From the NCBI GenBank assembly GCA_022448315.1, contig JAKVCA010000042.1, positions 1 through 41,031 on the forward strand: a stretch of DNA of 41,031 bases, in the 5' to 3' direction. Positions 36,093 through 41,031 of this stretch are shown here, in pieces. A program made the translations under genes and the position numbers. A model generated the notes under the pieces. The model had not been told where the DNA came from. It was given only the letters and a program-made list of their open reading frames with translations, and searched no databases. Source of the stretch: Pirellulaceae bacterium (GTDB taxonomy: Bacteria > Planctomycetota > Planctomycetia > Pirellulales > Pirellulaceae). The stretch's first letter is position 1. Every line of letters starts with the position of its first letter.

Positions 36093-37265
36093 CTACGGAC
36101 GGGCTTCCGGTACCGCAACTTCGCTCAATGCGTAGACGGCAAATGTGGCCAGCCAATGTTCCCCTTCGTAGTGGCCACTGAAAACGTATTCCAAGCCCTT
36201 TGCGACGTGTTCACTCGCGGAGGTTTCAAGGAGCGTCTTCCGCGGGTCGCTTTTGGGGAGAGCGGCGGCGATTCCGCGGAGGCACCACGCTCGGTTCAAA
36301 TCCAAACCTGCGAGGTGGACGATTTTGCCATCCGTGACATCACTGACTTCAACTGGGAGGAGCAGGAGACCTGCCTCGCTCTGGGCGAGGCCTGGTAGAA
36401 AGGAGCCAAGCCAATCCGCAAAGGTCTCTGGCTCAAGAATGCGGCGCATCAGATCGACTTCGTTCCAAGCGGGAGAAAAGAAATCTTCACCTGAAGGCTC
36501 GTAACGTGTGGGGTAATCAAGGTCGGCCTGATAGTAATCCAGACTGCGTTGACGGACGAGTTCGGCCAAGGCTTCACGATCGGTTGCTTCGGCGTAATCG
36601 AGGATCTGGCCCAAGGCGAATGCCGTATTGGGATGAACGCCAGTTCGAATCGGGTATTGGAGTTTAGGAAGATAATCCTGGACGCGTTGGACCAACAGGT
36701 CCTCCAGCGGGCGAAGAGCGGAGCGCCACTGCTTGACCTCGGGGTCTGCCCAGCCTTCAAGTTCGGTCACGAGTCGGAAATACCAGGCCCAACCGTACAT
36801 CCGCTCGAAACTCTTGTTGTAGGGCTGAAGGAAGTATTCGGTTTCCTTTCGTAGCTTGTCTGCCGTCAAGTGTTGGGAAAGGGCTTTCCGTATTTGAGGT
36901 GCGGCTGAAGCATTCGGGTAAAGCTTGAGCAGGCGGGCCAACATCCAATGGCCGTGGACTGAGCTATGCCAGTCGAAACATCCGTAGAACGCGGGGTGCA
37001 GCTCGGCCGGGGATTTCACGTCCCCGGGGCCCGCCAGAACGTTGGAGGGTTTGTTGGGATATTCCGTGTCCATTCCGGACAACGCGAGTTGGGCAAAGGC
37101 CGTGATCTGGGGATCGGTCAGGCTCTGGCCGATGTCAGGAACCTTCATGGCGGGTTGTTCCTCAGTAGGTTCCGACCCCTCTTGCGCCCATGTCAGACCC
37201 GATGTGAGGGTCAAGCTGATCAAAGTCACACTGAACACGATGGTCTTGAAGGGTCGAGTGAGCAT
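36093..37265 (-). CDS. exported DUF2891 protein
   Basis: A 390-residue protein with a signal peptide (MLTRPFKTIVFSVTLISLTL, cleavage near TWAQEG). The mature protein has the DUF2891 signature HPAFYGCFDWHSSVHGHWMLARLLKLYP, then KSFERMYGWAWYFRLVTELE, TGVHPNTAFALGQILDYA and SPAWNEVDLMRRIL, with a closing GHYEGEHWLATFAVYAL. The repeated aromatic and histidine motifs suggest an alpha/alpha-barrel with a carbohydrate- or metal-type pocket, as in glycoside hydrolase-like folds, but the family has no known activity. I chose ATG 37265 because it places the signal peptide at the N-terminus; a longer frame to 37484 adds a non-family extension. It converges on the second glycan cluster. Confidence 0.9.
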   Translation of the reverse strand: MLTRPFKTIVFSVTLISLTLTSGLTWAQEGSEPTEEQPAMKVPDIGQSLTDPQITAFAQLALSGMDTEYPNKPSNVLAGPGDVKSPAELHPAFYGCFDWHSSVHGHWMLARLLKLYPNASAAPQIRKALSQHLTADKLRKETEYFLQPYNKSFERMYGWAWYFRLVTELEGWADPEVKQWRSALRPLEDLLVQRVQDYLPKLQYPIRTGVHPNTAFALGQILDYAEATDREALAELVRQRSLDYYQADLDYPTRYEPSGEDFFSPAWNEVDLMRRILEPETFADWLGSFLPGLAQSEAGLLLLPVEVSDVTDGKIVHLAGLDLNRAWCLRGIAAALPKSDPRKTLLETSASEHVAKGLEYVFSGHYEGEHWLATFAVYALSEVAVPEARP

Positions 37266-37515
37266 GGCGTAATTTTTTCTCTTAGGAGGGTACACGAACC
37301 CTTGGCCTTTTGGATTCTGTTTTGGGTCCGTGTGCGAATTTCTATCGGGCAGGGGGTGATGGCGTTTGAGTTTTCTTATTGTTGATCTTGATTGGCACTG
37401 CACCGAAAAAAGCACAAATCGCGAGGGCAGAGGCACGACATGATAACCCTGAAGGGGAGGGGGGAAGCAACTCCCTGCCCTCACTTTTTACTTCAAAACC
37501 GTCTGATGGGTCGAC

Positions 37516-39051
37516 TCATTTTCCGGGAGCTGCGGTGTGTTGATAGAACGGGTGGTTCGCGGTGCTCAGTAGGTCGGCGTGATTGAAGGGGGCCATCGCT
37601 TCGCGGTAGTCGGAGTTGAGTCGATTGATCTGATGTCGCGACAACGGCCCGTCTTCTCGACGGGGCAGATCCGTCAGGTGCTTACGGATCACCGTTTGCA
37701 GGTCCTGGCAGTTGGCCGAAAGAAAGGCAGGGGGCGATTGGCTCCCGCTGAGTCGTTGCCGCTCGTAATGGATGACCGCGAGGAAATACCACATGCAGAC
37801 TCGCTGAAACAAACGAAAGTCGAAGAGCGCTTCGTAGCAAGCGGAAACGAGCAGGTCGATCCACAAAAATTCGTGCTTCATGTTTTTGCCGTATTGGTGC
37901 AGACAAGCCTCGGACGGCAGTGCGCCCGCCCCGGGGAACAAGGCCGTGAGGCGCTCAATATTGGCCATTGCATGAGCGATCCCCGAGCTGTGTAGCGGAT
38001 CGATGAAGCCAGCTGAGGATGGCAACATGGCCCAGCCCCTGCCGGAGATGACCTTCCTGAGGTATTGAAGCCGCGGAACATGCTGGAGCCCCCCCTCGGG
38101 AGCCACCACTGAGGCGTCGGAAAATTGTTGTCGGAGTGACGGGAACTCCTCGATCCTCTTCTGCCACCAGATCGTGAGATCCTCTTCGGGCCTGGGCATA
38201 TATTGCCGTGGTAATCCCCAGCCACAACTGGTGATCTGGTGATCGAATCGCAATTGCCACATCCAGCCCGTTGTGGTGATCTGATGCACAGCCGCGTCGT
38301 CGCACGGAAAGGGATGCTCATCGGACGTGTTCGCATGTCGGAACCATGTGTCACTGCGATCGAGGTCTTTGAAGTGACCGTAAACCGCACCCGACTGAGT
38401 ACGCAGTTGATCGGTTTCCTCTGGAAGATGGAGACTCGAGGCCAGTGGGCTTCGCCGCCCGGTCGCATCAATCAGAAAGTGGACGCGGAGATCCAATTCT
38501 TCATCATCATGAGTTCCACGCAGTCGCCACGCCGAGGACGTTTCCAATTCGATCGAGCGAAGGTCCACATCCTCTAGCAGATCCAAGCCGCGACGAACCG
38601 CGCATTGAGCGATGAAATGATCGACCGTGGCTCGATGCCAGTGCGTATCGGAGAGTTCTTCACACTGACTCGCCGCGACGAGAAGTTGCTGTTCCCGGTC
38701 GCCAGCGTCAAACGAATGAGAGACGGTCTGAGGGTCTTTGGGGTGGTTTGGCTGCGAGTGGTGCGAAAAGTAGGAAAATCCTCTTTTGGGACCCACTCGG
38801 TAATGTTCACTTTGTTGCCGAGCCGACCCGTAGGCTGTAAGTGGTCGCAACTCGGGCAGGTCGTATTGGTCACAAAGTTTGGCCAGGATACGGTCTGCGA
38901 TGGGCGTCGAGGATTCGCCGATCGCGAATCTGGGGTGTCGACTTCGATCAACGAGCACGACCTCGTAACCCATCTGTTTTAGAATTAAGCCCGTGATTGT
39001 TCCCGCGAAGCCTGTTCCGAGGACACCGATTTGGTAACTTTGACGACTCAA
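37516..39051 (-). CDS. FAD-dependent oxidoreductase of the flavin-halogenase superfamily
   Basis: A 511-residue flavoprotein. The N-terminal Rossmann motif is GVLGTGFAGTITGLIL (9-24), followed by VVLVDRSRHPRFAIGESSTPIAD, where GESSTP matches the halogenase GEATxP-type loop. GPKRGFSYFSH carries K89 at a position that could be the catalytic lysine of FADH2-dependent halogenases. DATGRRSPLA (195-204) is the second FAD motif, and TGWMWQLRFD (262-270) resembles the halogenase WxWxIP motif without IP. FIDPLHSSGIAHAM follows. Substrates of this superfamily range from aromatic compounds to carrier-bound acyl chains. It is divergently transcribed from oleC across 127 bases, so the two may share regulation. 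Halogenase, oxygenase or reductase activity cannot be separated by sight. Confidence 0.82.
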   Translation of the reverse strand: MSRQSYQIGVLGTGFAGTITGLILKQMGYEVVLVDRSRHPRFAIGESSTPIADRILAKLCDQYDLPELRPLTAYGSARQQSEHYRVGPKRGFSYFSHHSQPNHPKDPQTVSHSFDAGDREQQLLVAASQCEELSDTHWHRATVDHFIAQCAVRRGLDLLEDVDLRSIELETSSAWRLRGTHDDEELDLRVHFLIDATGRRSPLASSLHLPEETDQLRTQSGAVYGHFKDLDRSDTWFRHANTSDEHPFPCDDAAVHQITTTGWMWQLRFDHQITSCGWGLPRQYMPRPEEDLTIWWQKRIEEFPSLRQQFSDASVVAPEGGLQHVPRLQYLRKVISGRGWAMLPSSAGFIDPLHSSGIAHAMANIERLTALFPGAGALPSEACLHQYGKNMKHEFLWIDLLVSACYEALFDFRLFQRVCMWYFLAVIHYERQRLSGSQSPPAFLSANCQDLQTVIRKHLTDLPRREDGPLSRHQINRLNSDYREAMAPFNHADLLSTANHPFYQHTAAPGK

Positions 39052-39178
39052 GATTCACGGGCTCCATCCTGACCGATCATGGAATGCTGGCGTTGGCCAT
39101 GCGGCGGGCGGTAAAGAGGGTCAATTGCATGGTTCAACGTTTTCAAATTGCCACCGTTTCTAAGATTGACACGAATTG

Positions 39179-40903
39179 ATGACCACAACAAGTCCGGAAC
39201 AAGGGGACTCACTCTCTGATGCTGAGACTGAACGAGTCGACGTCCAGCACAACGTCGGTTGGCTCCTCAAGCGAACCGCACAGACGCGACCGGATCAACT
39301 CGGAATCGCTTTTCCCAAGGGCCGAAGTCCCGATGGGAAACGCCAGTACCAGATGCTGTCCTTTAAAGAATTGGATGAGGACAGTGACCGTATTGCAGCA
39401 GGCCTGTTGGAATCCGGGATACCGACAGGGAGTCGGGTCGCACTTTTGGTTCCCCAAAGTATCGAGTTTGTTTCCCTCGTCTTCGCCCTGTTCAAGGCGG
39501 GAATGGTTCAAATCTTAATCGACCCGGGAATGGGTCGCCGAAATATGGTGAATTGCCTTTCCGCAGCGAAGCCTGAGGCGATGGTGGCGATTCCCGCGGC
39601 TCATCTGGTCTGTCGTCTTTTGCGTCGGCGCTTTTCCCACGTTAAACACTTGATCACGGTGGGACGTCGTTGGGGATGGGGGGGCTCAACGTTGGACCAA
39701 CTGCGGGGTTCACCTTTGAAGCCCGACAGTGTGCGGGCTGTCAAGCCGAGCGAATCGGCGGCGGTCATCTTTACGACTGGAAGTACAGGGCCGCCCAAGG
39801 GGGTACTCTACAGTCACCGTAATTTTCAAAATCAGGCCCACGAGATCCAGCGATTTTACGGGATTGAGCCCGGCGAGATCGATCTGCCAGGTTTTCCGCT
39901 CTTCGCACTCTTCAATTGCGCCATGGGGGTGTCGACGATCATTCCCGATATGGATCCGACACAACCTGCAAAAATCGATCCGGTCAAATTTTTGGAAACG
40001 GCCCGCGATTTTCAGGTGACGCAGGCCTTCGGTTCGCCGGCCCTCTGGAATACGGTGGGCCGATATTGTGAGAAGCACAAAGAGCAAATACCCACATTGC
40101 GTCGCGCGTTATCCGCGGGCGCTCCTGTCCCGCCACATGTCATGCGTCGGGTCCGAGGATTGATGCATCCTGAGGGCGAAATGTACACCCCTTATGGTGC
40201 CACAGAAGCACTACCGGTCGCGTCAAATTCAGCGACAGAAGTTCTCGAGGAGACCGAGTCGGCGAGTCGCCAGGGGGCGGGGACATGCGTAGGGAGGCGA
40301 TTTGACGGAATCGAGTGGCGGGTGATTGAAATCGATGATGGACCGTTGGTCCGACTTGAAGACACCAACCCAGTCTCGCCGGGCGCGATTGGAGAGTTGA
40401 TTGTCAAAGGGCCGGTCGTGACCTCCAAATACGTCACCCGGACGGATGCCAACGCCTTGCATAAGATCGTGGATCCTGCCGGCGGATTCTGGCATCGAAT
40501 GGGGGATCTTGGTTACCTGGATGAACACGATCGATTTTGGTTTTGCGGGCGAAAGTCTCATCGTCTGGAGACCTCCGACGGAACCATGTTCACGTTGCCT
40601 TGCGAGGCTATTCTCAATACGCACCCAGCGATTTATCGATCTGCTTTGGTTGGGCTCGGGGAATCCTCCCATCAGGTTCCCGTATTCGTTGCTGAGCCTT
40701 GGCCGGAGCATTGGCCCAATAATTCAGAACGCCGCCAACGGTTGGTGAAAGAATTGCAATCGTTGGCTCGAAAGCATGACCTGACGCGGTCGGTCGAGCA
40801 TGTTTTACTGAAACGGCATTTGCCCGTTGATATCCGGCATAACTCAAAAATATTCAGAGAGAAGCTTGCCCCTTGGGCGGCGAAAAAACTTGGAGTGTCT
40901 TGA
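39179..40903 (+). CDS. oleC: OleC-type olefin beta-lactone synthetase
   Basis: A 574-residue AMP-forming enzyme of the acyl-adenylate superfamily. In head-to-head olefin synthesis OleC activates the beta-hydroxy acid made by OleA and OleD and closes it to a beta-lactone, which OleB decarboxylates to the alkene. The adenylation loop is FTTGSTGPPKG (198-208). Downstream, PGFPLFALFNCAMGVSTIIPDMDP is a segment I recognise as typical of OleC rather than of acyl-CoA ligases, and YTPYGATEALPV, GDLGYLDEHDRFWFCGRKSH and a C-terminal RHLPVDIRHNSKIFREKL complete the fold. The start is ATG 39179; an overlapping TTG at 39176 is less likely. OleA, OleB and OleD are not in the window and should be sought downstream. 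Confidence 0.9.
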   Translation: MTTTSPEQGDSLSDAETERVDVQHNVGWLLKRTAQTRPDQLGIAFPKGRSPDGKRQYQMLSFKELDEDSDRIAAGLLESGIPTGSRVALLVPQSIEFVSLVFALFKAGMVQILIDPGMGRRNMVNCLSAAKPEAMVAIPAAHLVCRLLRRRFSHVKHLITVGRRWGWGGSTLDQLRGSPLKPDSVRAVKPSESAAVIFTTGSTGPPKGVLYSHRNFQNQAHEIQRFYGIEPGEIDLPGFPLFALFNCAMGVSTIIPDMDPTQPAKIDPVKFLETARDFQVTQAFGSPALWNTVGRYCEKHKEQIPTLRRALSAGAPVPPHVMRRVRGLMHPEGEMYTPYGATEALPVASNSATEVLEETESASRQGAGTCVGRRFDGIEWRVIEIDDGPLVRLEDTNPVSPGAIGELIVKGPVVTSKYVTRTDANALHKIVDPAGGFWHRMGDLGYLDEHDRFWFCGRKSHRLETSDGTMFTLPCEAILNTHPAIYRSALVGLGESSHQVPVFVAEPWPEHWPNNSERRQRLVKELQSLARKHDLTRSVEHVLLKRHLPVDIRHNSKIFREKLAPWAAKKLGVS

Positions 40904-41031
40904 CGCACTTGAACGTCAGACTGAAGGACAACAGGAGACTGCATCTGCACCGTATCGTCGTCGTTTTTTAACCACCGAGTTCGATTTTTGAAACTGCCCA
41001 AGCCTTTTCCGCATCATGAGACTTGGATTCC

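Noticed and set aside
40904-41031. Beginning of another ole gene at the right edge
   Set aside because: The last 128 bases show no start with a recognisable coding stretch; any such gene lies beyond the window.

Overview
The window looks like a chromosomal segment of a planctomycete (inferred). The markers are a DUF1559 protein with a pseudopilin-type N-terminus, a DUF1571 protein, a long YCF48-propeller protein, a bacterial formylmethanofuran:tetrahydromethanopterin formyltransferase and an OleC-type olefin synthetase. No plasmid, phage, transposon or CRISPR feature was seen. Most genes are ordinary, intact and closely packed, often joined by ATGA stop/start overlaps.

Layout. 1-980: 3' part of a YtcJ-like amidohydrolase. 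1002-2791: a strong 6S RNA candidate, then 5-formyltetrahydrofolate cyclo-ligase and ftr, apparently one transcript. 2862-6223: an exported PQQ-propeller-like protein and a DUF1559 protein. 6339-12002: first glycan cluster (GT-B-like protein with coiled-coil tail, GT8, GT-A-like protein, ceramide-glucosyltransferase-like GT2, DUF1571). 12348-17347 (minus): Old Yellow Enzyme-like protein and a 1133-residue YCF48/LmbE-like/CBM9-like protein. 17813-19705: ArnT-like GT83 membrane enzyme. 19718-24361 (minus): DUF58 and MoxR, frr and pyrH, tRNA-Gln(CUG), and a 70-residue two-helix membrane protein. 24639-28774: class V aminotransferase-fold protein (plus) converging on leuS (minus). 29469-30116 (minus): exported DUF6702-like protein. 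30391-36055: second glycan cluster (sulfotransferase, GT-B-like protein, a second type of sulfotransferase, GT4, GT2). 36093-37265 (minus): exported DUF2891 protein. 37516-40903: halogenase-type flavoprotein and oleC, divergently transcribed.

How the genes may work together. The two glycan clusters each carry one member of the same unfamiliar GT-B-like family, recognisable by DGILEWRN, GLPRLD and TPSTA blocks and a C-terminal coiled coil. I infer that they build surface glycoconjugates, sulfated in the second cluster. The 6S RNA / cyclo-ligase / ftr block joins a global transcription regulator RNA to C1 metabolism on folate and tetrahydromethanopterin. The right edge probably continues into a long-chain olefin pathway beyond the window; oleA, oleB and oleD are not in view.
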